A stretch of 64,000 bases of DNA, from contig NC_037642.1 of assembly GCF_003254395.2 (NCBI RefSeq), positions 2,388,501-2,452,500 on the forward strand. The letters are read 5' to 3'. Below the pieces are notes generated by a model. That model saw nothing but the letters and a program-made list of their open reading frames with translations, was not told the origin of the DNA and searched no databases. Positions 25,901 through 39,370 of this stretch are shown here, piece by piece. Position 1 is the stretch's first letter; each line of letters begins with the position of its first letter. The position numbers were made by a program, and so were the translations under genes. The DNA comes from Apis mellifera. Lineage: Eukaryota; Arthropoda; Insecta; Hymenoptera; Apidae.

Positions 25901-27349
25901 TAAGTGTTCAATAAATACATTTTTACAAAAAATATTTTGAATAATATTTTTTAAATATATTTAAAATTAATATATTTTAAACTTTCTTCACAAGGCATAG
26001 AAGACAAAGATAATAAATTATAATATCTATTTTCGAATGATATATCACATATTAAATGTGAAATTAACATTTGCAAATTCTAAATACAATTAAAAACCAC
26101 AATTTATTTCCTTCAACTATTCTTCAATTTTGAATTTTGATTTCAATAATCATTTTCACAATTTTTTATATCACGTGAAAATGATATTATTCAATGTTTC
26201 ATCGTGAAATAATAGATTAAAATGGAAAGATAATAGTTTTTGGTACTTTACGGAAATTTTTATAACACTTTTTCAATAATTTACAGTAAAGTTGTTATAT
26301 CAGTGTGACAACACTGAAAAAAAAGCTCATGATCGTAATTCGTAAAACTTTAATCGCATTAAAAAGAAGTTGAAAAAAAAAAGGAAGGAAAGAAGGGAGA
26401 GGCAAATCCCATGATGCCGTGAATACAGACGGAAATAGTATTCACAGAGGGGCTATCAACAAAATCCGAGGCGAATGGATGGCGAACGTGCAACGAATAT
26501 CAAGCAGTGAACCACTAATGAACAACTTCATTAACCAAGCTCTTGAAAATTCCACGGTTTATCGAGGCTTTTTCATTTTTCGAAATATTTCAACCCACAA
26601 TTCACTTGATAGTTTCGATTAATCGCTGTGTAACCGGAAATATTCGCGAAACGATTCCGTTTTAAATTCATTAAAAATCGCTTTTACAATTCTGTCAACT
26701 CGTTCAAAAAAAAAAAAAAAAGAAAAAAAGATTGAAGGGAAATTGGAAATAGTAATTGTCGTATTATTCTTCTGTAATTCTTATTTTATTGTATCATTAA
26801 TTTCTGTCAATATCGTACAATTCCTGATCAAAAAATTACTTTTAGTAAAATTTCAATTACCCGAATGCTTTAATTTAATAGTAATTTTTATTTACTAAGT
26901 TCTATTACTATTTTTATCAAAGATTACACCTATATATAATCATATTAATAATCTCTGTTTTCTTTCTTTGATTTCTTGATCGAATATATATCTTTTCTAT
27001 TTTATCATATTTTTCTATTTATCATATTTTTCAAACCCAAGAATTTTTTTAAATCAATTAATGTTTCAAATAAATCTCTCAAATATTCTCAATTGGATTT
27101 ATATCTAGTTATTCAAATACAATAAAAAATAATAAGATATTATAATATACAAATTATTAATATGTATACATGAAATATATATTTATAAAAATTGATAAAA
27201 TTTTCGATTAAATCTTTCTTTAAATCTTTTCAACTTCATTAAAAATCTTGATAAAATTGCTTCTAATTTTTTGCAATTTTTAAGACTTACAAAATAGAAT
27301 TTTTAAAAAAGGAGGGAAAATATAAATATATGGAACGAAATTCACATAC
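22910..27349 (-). other. Neurexin intron inside LNS3
   Basis: An intron of 4440 bp between two phase 0 borders that interrupts the LNS3 fold at a variable loop. A CpG-richer patch lies at about 23520-24150, preceded by a TA/CATA-rich microsatellite near 23588-23625. The rest is A/T-rich and I see nothing else in it. Confidence 0.88.
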
Positions 27350-27457
27350 CCTCGTATGAGCTCCGCTACGACTGTACATGATCAATCCGTTAGGTTCGTT
27401 GGTACGGATTTTGAAGGATATACTACCGGATTTGGCCGCCCTCCAAGGTGGCAGCAC
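27350..27457 (-). CDS. Nrx-1: Neurexin internal exon: start of LNS3 (laminin G) domain
   Basis: This exon encodes 36 residues that open a laminin-G/LNS fold of an alpha-neurexin, the presynaptic receptor that binds neuroligins and other postsynaptic ligands. On the minus strand it starts after a pyrimidine-rich acceptor ending TTTCAG and stops at a GTATGT donor; both ends are phase 0. The peptide begins VLPPWRAAKSGSISF and continues with KIRTNEPNGLIMYS, the beta-strand pattern that opens neurexin LNS domains (vertebrate LNS3 has a closely similar LPKW...GSISF...EPNGL run, from memory). It joins in frame to the exon at 22717-22909. The open frame continues upstream past the acceptor through an AAT microsatellite, which I read as intron because the acceptor is strong and homology stops there. 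The preceding exon was not found. The domain number is inferred from the following exons and the EGF module. Confidence 0.95.
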
Positions 27458-27526
27458 CTGAAACACAGGAGATGTACGCCTTTTAATATTTTCCCACTTC
27501 TTGGCCGTCACTTCCAAAAGACGTAA

Positions 27527-27558
<32 letters not shown>
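27527..27558. repeat. AAT trinucleotide microsatellite
   Basis: About ten AAT units lie roughly 70 bp upstream of the LNS3 exon acceptor; on the transcribed strand they read ATT. Confidence 0.9.
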
Positions 27559-27562
<4 letters not shown>

Positions 27563-30520
27563 GAAAATAAGAAGAAGAAGAAAAGAGAGTAAACGGAAGA
27601 GAAATCCCTCGATGTCCTGAAGAAGAATGGAGAACGGACAGGGTTGGCGGTCCACCACCGTGTTCGGAATCCAAAATTTCCTGCTCTCCACCCTGGACGA
27701 GTCCATTCATCATGCACGACGGCTTAAATAATCACGTGTCTCGTGCTCGTGGAATTTTTACTTCAATTTCGTTGCGGGGCCCGAGTCTCTCTGCGGCTGA
27801 CTGATTTACGTTTCACCATCGAGAAATTCGCCGCAGTTCCGTCTCCACGCGTACCCAATCGTGAAATATTCCCGTCTGACCAATCTGTTACTTTGTTTGT
27901 CGGATAAAAGAAGAGAAGCGGGGCAAGGAAAGTCTTGTGACGCGAAAATGTGTCGATTATATAAATTGAATATTCGAGATATTGTTCGTTTTGAAAATCA
28001 GAGCTGGGCAATTAAATTTTTAATATTGATGATGATTGTAGTGTTGGATGTAGAGAAAGATTTGATAATGATCAGAAGATTTTTCCTTAAAGGAATTTCG
28101 TTAGATCAACGTTGATTTATGAAACATGTTGTAATTATTAATTTAATTTAATTTTGAAAATAGAATAATTTAAGGGTTATCTATAAAAAAAAAAAGAAAA
28201 TAGAATTTATATAATAAGTAATTTTAACAGAAGGACGAGTAAATAATCGTGGAGAGTATTTATTAATTTGTAATCATGAATATAATTAATTTAATGTCAT
28301 TAATTTAAAGCTTTCAAATCTGATAAAATATGTACACTCTATTGGATATTTATGGCCTACATTATTTTATACTTTCATAATCTATGTATCACTAATGTAT
28401 CATTATTGATTAATTCAAAAATCTCTATTTCTAAAAAGAAAAAAAAAATAGATTAGAAATCAAAAAGAAAAGTAAAAATTTTGTTTAAAAATAATTTGCT
28501 TATGTGACAATTTTTTGTTACTTTTGTTAACAATTAAAGTCTCACATTTTTCCCCATAATTTCCATAATTTTTAATAATTAATCATATTACATTTCACCC
28601 AACTCTGATTGATTTAGTATCGTTTATAGAAAATTTGTGTATCAAGAGCACCTAAGATATTGTTTGAGTTTGAAGAAAATCGAATGGTTAGTTGGATAGA
28701 AAGTTTGTTTGACCGTATTATGATGTGCGGTATTTGATATTTTGTTCGAGTATAATGATTTGTGCGCGACGGAGGGTTTCTGGGTAAGATACATAAAGAT
28801 TTGAAAGAAATATGGAACAAGAAGTTATCGTTTCAAAAGTTGGAAGAGTGTCAAAAGCAGTGATTGTCAAGAGCAGACATTCGAGAGAAGTTCTTCTACA
28901 CAAGTATTTAGCTTGAACTTTTTTTTTTTTTGAAGTGCTATTCAATTTTATCTGTTTGAAAAAAAAGAAATATATTTTTTAATAAATAATTCAAAAATAT
29001 TATTAACTGTTCTTGAATAAATTGTATAAACTTTTTTTTTTGAAAATCAATTCTTTCTTATTTTTAATAATTTTAAGAAGAGTATTTATTCGATAATTTT
29101 GCAGTGTCTGAATATTTATCAAGATTTAATTACCATTTTCATTTATAATTTCTTATGAAATAATCAAAGGGATATATTTTTAAAAATTCAATTATTTGTA
29201 AAGTCTATTTTTTAATATGAATAATTATGATAATAAAGTTTAATCGATGCATAATACGATTGATTTTATTATTCTTTTTAAAAATTTTTAAATTTAGATG
29301 AACAATACTTATTACTAATATAATCCAATTTCTTTAATTTTTCTTCATTTTATTTTTTTTTTCATAGCCATTCAAATATCAAATATTTATGCAAATTCTA
29401 TGTTTCTACGAATACAATTTAAAAAAAATGGAAAATTTATATTTCATCCTTTAAATATATTGTAACGAGAATTTAGGTAAATCTTTTGTATATTTTTCCA
29501 TATTACAGTGATTCTGTAGATTTTTGTAAATTTAAATCTGAATAAATACATAAATATCTGCATTCTAGTCATAATTTTTGCTTCAGTAAATTCCATAGAT
29601 CCTAAAATCTCTCTGGGAAACAAATCCTTTTTGTTTTCCCCGATTGTCTTTCGAAGAACAGTAGCTTGTAATTTTGGAATCAGAGCGGTTTCAGGGAGAG
29701 AGAGACTCGACGTGAACTGCACCAAGTGTAATTGCACCTCAATGACAGTGGGGCCAATTTTCGCGATGAAGAGTCAACTCGAAAACTTACGGTTACGAGA
29801 TTCATTATTTATTCTTCTTACTTTTGTTTGCCCTAAATTTTCCATCCCTTTCTCGCAATTGAGAATAAATTTCATTCCTCGGAACTTTCCTTATGAAATA
29901 TTCCTTTTTGTTAGATATGATCTCGATTTGTATAACTTGATCGCAATTTAATGTTTTATATTAAATCTTGAAATTGAATATTTGAAAGATTCTGAAAAAT
30001 ATTAATTAATGAATAATTTTTTTAAAAATAATATTATTTAGAATAATAATAGAAGATTTTTAAATACAAACTATTATGTTAAGGTAATTTTAATGAATGA
30101 AGAAAATTTATCATATAACATATATATTTTTTTTATTTAATAGAACATAATTTAAATAATTTTCTTTCTTTCAATGTCAATATTCTTTTTATTATTTTTT
30201 CAATAATATAAAAACGTGACTTTATCTTTTTTTATTCTATTAAATAATAATTATTAACAAAAGATTATTTCCTTTTAAATTTTAATTATAAATTAAATAA
30301 TTATAAAAGTACGAAATATATAAATTTTTTTTATTTTTTGGTTCTTTTTCCTACAAATCGAAAGTCAATTTCCTATACGAGACAATCTACTGTAAAGAAA
30401 CGCAAAGATTTGTCTAAGAAAATTACTTGGACAGTTCTATCAGAACGTTAATGAAACGAACCTCCTATGAGAATATCGGTATAAGTTACTTCTTTATCTT
30501 GCTCAGTCAATTTTCTGAAC

Positions 30521-30580
30521 TTCTTTAAAACCAAGAATTTCCTTTAAAGTTTCTTTGAAGCCAAGGAGTCCTTAATTGAC
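30521..30580. repeat. Two-copy 30-bp tandem duplication
   Basis: TTCTTTAAAACCAAGAATTT at 30521 recurs as TTCTTTGAAGCCAAGGAGTC at 30551, followed by similar CCTTTAA/CTTAATT tails. Confidence 0.6.
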
Positions 30581-33200
30581 TTAATTCAGTATCTTAAAAA
30601 TAATTTAACACGAGTTATAATATCTTTAATACAATATTATTTTAATTCATTTTAAATGAGATCAAATATATAAAATATAGATATAAAATGTATTGTGTAA
30701 ATTGTACAATGAAGATATATGTTAAAGCAAAATAATGTATATTTAAATAAATAATTCGTAAATAAATTGAAAAATAATTTTTAATTAAATATAATCAATT
30801 ATTACAGGAAATTCTGATTAGATTGAAATTTTATTTTGAGCCTGATTATTAAATTAAATAAATATTTTAATGTAACAGTAAATAATAAAACTAATTTTTA
30901 AAATTATTGATTATTCAAATATTATATATCAATATTTTTAATTATAGAATTATCATCTTTCTTTCAATGATATATTTGAAATTCGATGATATATTTGAAA
31001 AATAACTAAAAATTAAATATAATTAAAAATTGTAAATGTTCATGTTTCAAGATATCATCCATCAAATAACTTTTTCAAAGTGAACGAACTGTCAGGGATA
31101 ATTTCATCGTGCGTGACACACGAACATTTTATAATGCAAATAGATGTACATCTAACGATGAGATAAATATGAAGGTGAATAAGAAATTAAATTCTGAATG
31201 TGTTTTTCAAACGCAATATCAAATATTATCATCATTTTTATAATAGTTTTAATAAATTATATAATGTTCAAAATTCTATATTTGTATTCTATTTTTTAAA
31301 TAAAAATATAATCATTCATAATGTTTTATTTCTTGTCAAATATAAAATATTTTTCTTATTCATATTATTATTATTTGTCATTATATATTCGATTCTTTAT
31401 ATGTATAAAATGTTCAAAATTATTATTATAAGGGATGATTTTTCAAGCTAAAATATGAATCAAGAAAAATATCAAGAATAAAAAATTATACTTTTAAGTT
31501 TAATTATTCACAAATATAGAGAAATTTATTCAGAAATCGATCATCATTTTTATAAAAATACTAAGAATTCGAAGTTCTTATGTTAAATATTTAACTTTTA
31601 ATAAAAATAAAACAGCCTTAAAGCACAGATCTGTACACTGTCTTATAAAAATGAATATTGTTATTCAAGGAACAAATCCAAAGCGACGTAAAAGGATGGA
31701 TCAAGAATCTCTTCAATTTTCTTTTGTCGTCTCTTCATCTATTTCGAATAGAATCGATCTCTTCAGCTTTTCGTTCGTTGAATATCAAAACCCTTCCAAA
31801 CTCGTGCTCCTTCGTTTCAATGCCGTTCGATAAAATCAATCTATAAAATATGTTTATTGAAACCGAATATTCTGACTCGAGAAAGGAAAATACGAGATCG
31901 AACGATCAAGTTGACTTGTTTCCTTTATTTCTCGAGAAATTCCAGGACGAGGAATCGTTGCCTGAAGTGTCGCTCCAGGGATCAAGGAATGGGAAAAAGA
32001 AGATGGAGGAATGGTAAAAGGCGAAGGCAAATATGAAACTCGAGAACGATTCAATTTCTATAGTTAACAAGAATATTCGTAATGAGCTCGTTATCTCTTT
32101 CAAAACGCTTATTAATTGATTAATTAGAAAGAAATTGATCGAATAAAAGAAATTCTCTTCAAATTTTGACGCCCAGATAAACGTCCATTTAATTTGAACA
32201 GAAATAAAATTTTTAAATGTTGTTCCTTTTAATTATTAACCATTTCCAAATCATGTTGTCAATTATATTTTACAAATATCTAAAATATTGCTTGTTACAC
32301 AACTTATTGTTAAATATTCTGAATCTTTAAAATTATATATTAATATTCTATATCTCATTTTAGCTTGTTACATTTAACAAGATAACATCAACAAAATTAT
32401 ATCTTATTATCATTAATTTCCAAATATTATTTCTCTAATTAATTGTCTCATTAATCAACGAACAAATTTCAAAGTTAAAAAAATAAAACAACGTGAAACA
32501 TCGATCTCTTGTTTTTTATATTTTTCGTTTTCCACCAAATCTCAAACACGTGTCCAATGCACAACTTAAATAACCATCCAATTTCGTGATAACAATCCAA
32601 TTGGAACGAAAAGATTGCCGAGAAATCGGCAAAGTACCATGACCAACGAGAATTCTCCCGTGAAACAAATGTCCACTATTCCGTCAGAAATAAACTGGCG
32701 GCTGCGCAATTGGCCAGACCTGTGCCATTTTTTTCGAATCCTCCCAAGGATCATCACAGATGAATCATGGAACTCGTTCCACGGCGAAATCTCTCGAATT
32801 AGCCGGGAATGAGAAATCTCGTTTAGACTAGGTGGCCATTCTCTTCTACGCCTCTTCCATCCCTCCACTGGCTACCTCAGCAACCGCCAACCCCTTCCTT
32901 TCGCGGTGTCCCTCCTCTCCCTCCTCCTCCCCCATCCCATTCCTCCTCAGAAATTCGTCTGGAAAGTCGGAACCGCAAAGTGGTGCTTCATCGTGGCTCG
33001 AAAGGAGGATATTTCATCGGAGGAAATCGGCTCTTTCACCCTTTGCCCTTCGACTTTCCAGTCACCGATCCTTCATCCCGTCTGGTTCGGGTTTGGAAAA
33101 TCAGAGGACGAAAGAGGACAGGGTTGGGGGGAGGGGCGATCAATTAGAGAAGTTAAATTACTTGGCGAAATAAATAATTTACTAATCCGTGCTTCCTAAT

Positions 33201-36200
33201 CTAAGATCGTTGAAGTACGAAGGGATGAAGGATTCGACGAAGTTGTATTTCCTTCTCGATTTTCGAAATATATCTTTAATTTTGTTTTAATAAGTATATT
33301 TTAAAGAGACGAGGAAGTTGTATTTCGTTCGTCTATTTCGGTTTTCAGAAATAAATATATTGAATTTTATTTTAAGGAATGAGGATTAAAGGGCAATCGA
33401 AGGCCAATCAATATAAATCAATATTTTCTGAAAATAAGTTTTGTCAGTGAAGTTTAAATCAGTGAAGAAGAATTTCTTTATAAATATTCAATCATAAACA
33501 AATTAATCTAAATTAATTCGAGTAATTGCTTAATTGATTTATTAATTAAAAATTTTAAAAATGAAGAGATTCTTGAATTGATTGATTCCTATATAAGTTA
33601 TTTTGAAAAAATTAATTTTTCAATGCAATATATTGTCAATTAATTTATGATTTTATTATTTTAGTCAATTAACACTTTATTTATTTCATTACTTAGTAAT
33701 AGAATAAATTCTTGAACATTTTAATTTCATTATATCTATAACTTACAAAAATTAAAAATAAACTTCAAATTAATATAAAACAGTAAGGATTTTATTTCCA
33801 ATGTAAAATTAAGAAAATTTAATCGTTCTAAGTTTATAAATTTCTTCAATATCTCAAAAAAAAAAAAATATAACGTTAGAATTTCCAGGAATTTCTTCAA
33901 TATTAAAAAATTTAATAAAAACGATGAAAAAAAAGCAATGTACGATAAAATTGATAAACACTTTTTTAGATTGTATCGGAAATTTATCCTCTATCCTTCC
34001 ATTCTGAACAAGATATTTGAATAGTTGCGGTTTCTGTCGAGGACTTTGTTTAATTAAAGCAATGAAAGCATGTGACAAGAATTATCGTTGTACTTTCGAA
34101 GAATTCCAAGTATTTGTAGCTTAAAATTAAAATCTTCCGAATTGTAGAATGTCGTGGAAAAAGATCGATGGAAAATTTCGTAGAGAAATTCCTTCGAAAT
34201 TCGGTGGATCGTGTACACCAATGTAAATTTCGAAATCTTTTACTATTAAAATGTTCTCAACAATATTCTAATGAAATTAAACATCTGGTACTTATATTAC
34301 CAATTAAAAATTTCAATTCAATCATTAATAATAATAATCAGTTTCATAAAATTTAAACATTAATCATTAAATTAATCATTTAGATTAATCATTAGATGAA
34401 ATTATTAAAACTTATAAACTATAAAAATAGACTTGAAACAAAGATGTGTTTCATCTTTTAAGTATCATATCATTTATTATCCGAACTAATTGATTAAAAA
34501 GAAACTATATTTAATTTATGAATGAAGTCAATAAAAGTTATACTTTTTTTTTGAATATTTTATGTCTTCTGCATTCTATGGATTCTTAATTCTTAACTTT
34601 AGCAATTTAAAAATTTCTATTGAAAATCAAGAGAAAGATCAGTATAAAAAAGAAGGAAATATAATTCCAAATTTTTAATCTCAATGATAAAATCAAAGTA
34701 ATAAAAATTTGAACAAATACTATTTAGATAAATAGATAAATTACTTATTTTTTCGAAAAATTTATTAATTTAATGAATCCTAGAAAATTTCGTGGAAATT
34801 TATGTTAAAATGTACATTAAAAACTTCCATTATTATAAAATATTCAAATTATATAGTGGGTTGCGAGTTCTGAGAATATGGCGTCCCTTATCGTTGCATT
34901 ATCGGGCTGGTTTCCATTGGAAGAATCGCATAATGACAAAAATCACCGAGGTTTAAAATAAGAAAATTAGACTGTGAATGTATTCTGTGAATCCAGGTGG
35001 ACTAGTTATGGAGATTTTCGTACAATTGGTGATAGAAATGTATTCTGAAATAAGGATAAAAGGTCATGTTCTATCTTTACTTTTTCTTTCATTTAGACTG
35101 AATGGTTGTGTCTGATGGTAAAAATTGATATGCTTTTTTTTTTTAAATTTCAAAATGCAACTATCTACAAATCCTTGAACTCACTTTTTAACATGTATTT
35201 AAAAAATTATAAAATATTGAAAAAAAGATATTCAGTTCCATTGAAAAAGAAACAAACATAAAAATAAAATTAGCCAATTATAATTATATTATATTAAAAA
35301 TGAAAATACTCACAATTAAATTTCCAAAAATTGTAATATATAAAAAATATATGTTCAACAAAAACAATAAATTATTGTAAAAGTTCCACTAAACGGTCAC
35401 TCCAAAGAAATTATTCAACACAATTAGGAAAACCTCGAAGAATCAACCGACCACAAACAAAAGCAGAGCTGAAGTGTCGATGTTCAATCAACTTACTCGA
35501 TAGTTAAGTGCTCTAATTACAGCAGAAAATCAAATACCTCTCTTAATTACCGTACGGGCCAAGTTACCAGTCAAATTGGGGAACAGTCAATGTTCGTGTT
35601 TGATGTCGAGTTTGCTCGAAAGAGACCCGATTTAGGTTTGCTTATGGGAAGGAGAAATTCTTCTTAGTAGTGGTAATGGAGGTGGAACCCGTGGCGAACC
35701 ACAAGGACCTCTATCCCTATAGAATACGCTTAATCCGTGAAAAGGATGACAGGAGACGGATAATTCAAAGAACGAGTTTCCAGAGTAGTGAATAAAGGAT
35801 CACTTTGAAGCGGTTGTAAACACACTGGTCTCTGAGGATAGTTTAGCAAGGGTGCTATAAACTATTGCTAGCCACTCGTTTTCTTTTAATTCTCTTCACT
35901 TTTCTGTTACCAAATATTTTATTTTACTTTAAAATTATTTCATTTTATAATATGTTTGATATTATACTTGATTCACTGTTCAAAGAAAAATCTGTGCCAT
36001 TTTTTTCATTTTGTTTCTCTTTACAGATATTAAAAAACTTTTAATTAATTATTGAATATTCAATGTATACTTTTATATTGAATATTTATATATTTCTTAT
36101 TAATGTTGTCATTATAATTATAATATATTATATTATTGTGTATATTCTTTTATATATGTGAATTTGTTGTTAAATTTAAAATCTTACTTTAAGGATATTT

Positions 36201-39060
36201 AATCTAGAAGTGCACATTTAATTTATAATTAATTTTGCAAATGAATTCTTTCATTTCTAGTGTTTAAATTAAAATTGTTGTATAATTTTTAATTTTTATC
36301 TTTTATCGTATTTCGAATAATACTATTCACTTGAATACCCAATTATTTGTAATTTATAATGAATTTTGACTCATGTATATTCATAAATGATTTATCAGTC
36401 ACAGATTATAATCCTTCTTCAATTTTTCAATATTTAAATAATTCATTTTTTATTTATCGTAGATCAAAACGAACCATTATATCTCTTGTAATATAAACGT
36501 TTGCTTTACTCTTACAGTCGTAGCCATTAAAAAGATAATCCTTTCTCACAAGTGCAATCGATCTATGGTAAACATTTTACTTTTTACGGATACGAATGTG
36601 TTTGCACAATTTACAAAAAGAACAGATACAAGGATCATTTACAGTAGAGATTTCATTAGCTTTCATTTCAAGTTTAAACTTTACAAAAGAATGATCAAGT
36701 GTATATTAGACATGATGATATCTTTTATATCATTACTGTATCATTTCATATTTGAAATTCTAATTTCTTGGTCGTTGTATTATTAATTTATGACAACATG
36801 AATTATTTTCACAGTTAAAAATTACTTTTCAGAATCTTATTTAAAACATAAAACGATAAACAAATCATTGTGAATTGTGAATTGAACAAATGCAAATAAT
36901 TTGAAAGTTTTCATTCATCTCAAAAGAAATTAAAAACTCCTTTATTTTCTTATTCATCCATCCATTCATTTATTCACACATAAACAAGAAAATCTATATC
37001 TTAAGTATTATATTTTCGTTCATATTCATTCATTAAAATTTGCTAGTGCAAATTTCCATTCAAACAAAACAAATAAAAAAAAAAAAGAAAAAAAGAAAAA
37101 ATAAAAGTCATCCCCAAAATATCAACACGCTCAAAAACATCCTATTTCCGGAATTTTCGTTTACACAGTTATTTACCACGATGCATCCTAATTTCACCCG
37201 AGATTTGACCCCATATTATATCGGTCATGTTTGTTACCAGCCGCTTGTTAAATATTCATGTAACGTTTTCGGTGAATATCCATCGAACAATTTCTATACA
37301 GGAATCCGGGGATGTTCGAGCGCAAATATCCGCACGACATAACAACGAAAACATGCCTCGTGCCTCGTGTCAACTCGCATGTACCGTGTATCGAAGATTA
37401 TAGGCAGTATACGATATTATTGTTTATTATTTGAGCCAATGAAATGGTAACATCTTTCGTCCAAAGAGTTTTGAAAAGAAATAAAGAGGCAAAATCTATC
37501 CTCTGTTATACAATAATTTCGACGTGATATGGGCAGAAAATGTTATTGGAACGAACCATTTTCACCAGGATCAAAATAAATAGTTCTGTTCAAACTTTTA
37601 AATGTTATGGCTAGAAGAGTATCAATGTATTGGTGGAATACATTTGGAGAGTCGATTCTAAAGACTGAAATAAAAACAAATATGTGTAGAAATGTCGATT
37701 GAGAATTATTTATTAAGTTATTAATAATTTAGTTTACATTAGATGAAGGGAGAAAGAGATAGAAGTGAAATGGTGGCATGACAAAGATAATCTATGTCTT
37801 TATTAAGTTATAAGTAATTTGTTGTATAAATAGTTTTTGAATGAAACGAGACAAAAATAAAAATCCAATTTAAATAAATTAATTTTTTTATATCTATTTT
37901 CATATTTGTTTTGATCTCTACAATCAATCCTCTAATGGAATTATATGAATATATTAACATATATTAATATATTTTATTTGAGGGAATATCTTTTCTTGTG
38001 GAACTTTTATGAAAAAAAGCATTATCATTAGGAATCTTCTTATGGAACAAATAAAAGAGAAAAGATTCCATAAACAAAACTATCAAATTATTAGATGGAT
38101 ACTAGTTTTTTATTTGATAATATAATGTTATATTATTTATAAGTTTATGTAAGATAAAAAATATGATAGATATTATTTGATATTTGTTACAATGATGACC
38201 TCGTTTAATATTCACGAATAAAATTTTTATTTTTATGTTTCTATAAAACTTTAAAGTAAAAACTTTTATCTTCAAGAACTTTTGTTTATCTGTTTTCATT
38301 GGAATTCATAATACGAGAATATTTTTGAAAGATATTTATGGCTTGTGTTAAAAATATAACGAAAAAGTTATATTATTTCGAACTTTGATTTTAATCCAAT
38401 GCCAACCAATTTCAATATTGAAGATAAAGAATAAACTTTCTCTTGGAATTTACAATAGAAACATCTATTACGAATTGATTTCTATAAAGAACATACAATA
38501 AAAACTATTCACAAGATTATAATTAAAAAATTATTTATTAATGCAGCTGATGATAGGATTTTGAAATTATGAATATTTGTCAACGATAATGAAAAATGTC
38601 TGAATATAAATTATGCAAAGATATTTCTATATTTGTACAAGAGTTAAATATAAAATAACATTTGATATTCATTAAATTAATTTGTATTATAATAGGAAAA
38701 CAAATAATTAAATTTATCAAATGAAGTTGATCATTTGATTTGCATTATTTCAATCATATTGTTAATTGAAACGAAAAGTATCAAATTTTGTGCAAGAAAA
38801 TGTCTGAATTTTTTTCTTTATATCTCGTGATCTATGCAACTTTGCTATCCAATTGTGAATCTTGCGATATAACATACAAAATCACTTGTAACAATTGATT
38901 GAATTTAATTTCAAATATTATTCCACTATTTATTAATATTTATTAGTCAGTCACAATAACAATTGTTATCGTGAAAAATGGTAACAATTAAAAATGAAAG
39001 TTAATATATATTACCGTTTATTTCACTTTAATTGTTAAACGATTTTATCGAATTAATTCG
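33201..39060. other. Non-coding stretch, probable intron
   Basis: Mostly A/T-rich. It contains a two-copy 74-bp duplication at 33233-33385 and moderately G+C-rich patches at about 35400-35860 and 37140-37400. No open frame with family features, RNA gene or mobile element was recognised. Confidence 0.5.
33233..33385. repeat. Two-copy diverged 74-bp tandem duplication
   Basis: A unit with AGTTGTATTTC at 33241 recurs at 33315, each followed by TTCG, AATATAT and AATTTT(G/A)TTTTAA blocks in the same order. Confidence 0.65.
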
Positions 39061-39069
39061 GGCGAAAAA

Positions 39070-39370
39070 AATCTGATAAAATGCGCATAGAGATTTCTTC
39101 AGGTATATGGAAAATGATTGCTCACACTAGTTGTTGCCGATGAAATATCGTTTGACTGTTGCAATAAAAAATAAAGGGTCAGTGTATCAGTTAGAAATGA
39201 TAGATTTACTGCCGCGTATTTAAACACGTCGAGTTATTTTACGTGGGAAAGAGAATCTGATAAACGTAGCGTGCGATAAAAATTTCCTTTTACCGGGTGG
39301 AAAATAATTGCTCGAATTGGATATAACCGGCGAAATATTGTTTCGTTCTTGCAAACAATGAAAAATGAAA
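39070..39370. repeat. Diverged tandem duplication, period about 184-190 bp
   Basis: AATCTGATAAA at 39070 and 39254 opens two copies. Both continue with TGGAAAAT(G/A)ATTGCTC (39108 and 39298), a CCG(A/G)(T/C)GAAATAT(C/T)G block, and TTGCAA (near 39159 and 39349). The order and spacing are kept over about 110 bp, which is hard to explain by chance. Confidence 0.7.

Larger units (their letters stand above)
27458..33200. other. Non-coding stretch upstream of the LNS3 exon
   Basis: Inferred neurexin intron. It begins with the pyrimidine tract of the LNS3 acceptor and an AAT microsatellite (27527-27558), then a CpG-richer patch to about 27960. It is then A/T-rich to about 31600, with a small 30-bp duplication at 30521-30580. 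G+C-richer patches lie at about 31650-32050 and 32560-33200; the open frames in the latter lie on both strands and are Ser/Pro/Arg-rich without any domain. No LNS2 exon was found. Confidence 0.55.

Noticed and set aside
27458..27706. Upstream extension of the LNS3 open frame as coding
   Set aside because: It runs through an AAT microsatellite giving poly-Ile and poly-Phe, and a strong TTTCAG acceptor marks the true exon start at 27457.
32566..33199. Several overlapping frames of 65-113 codons on both strands
   Set aside because: All arise from one G+C-richer patch; composition is Ser/Pro/Arg-rich, with no conserved motif and no consistent frame.
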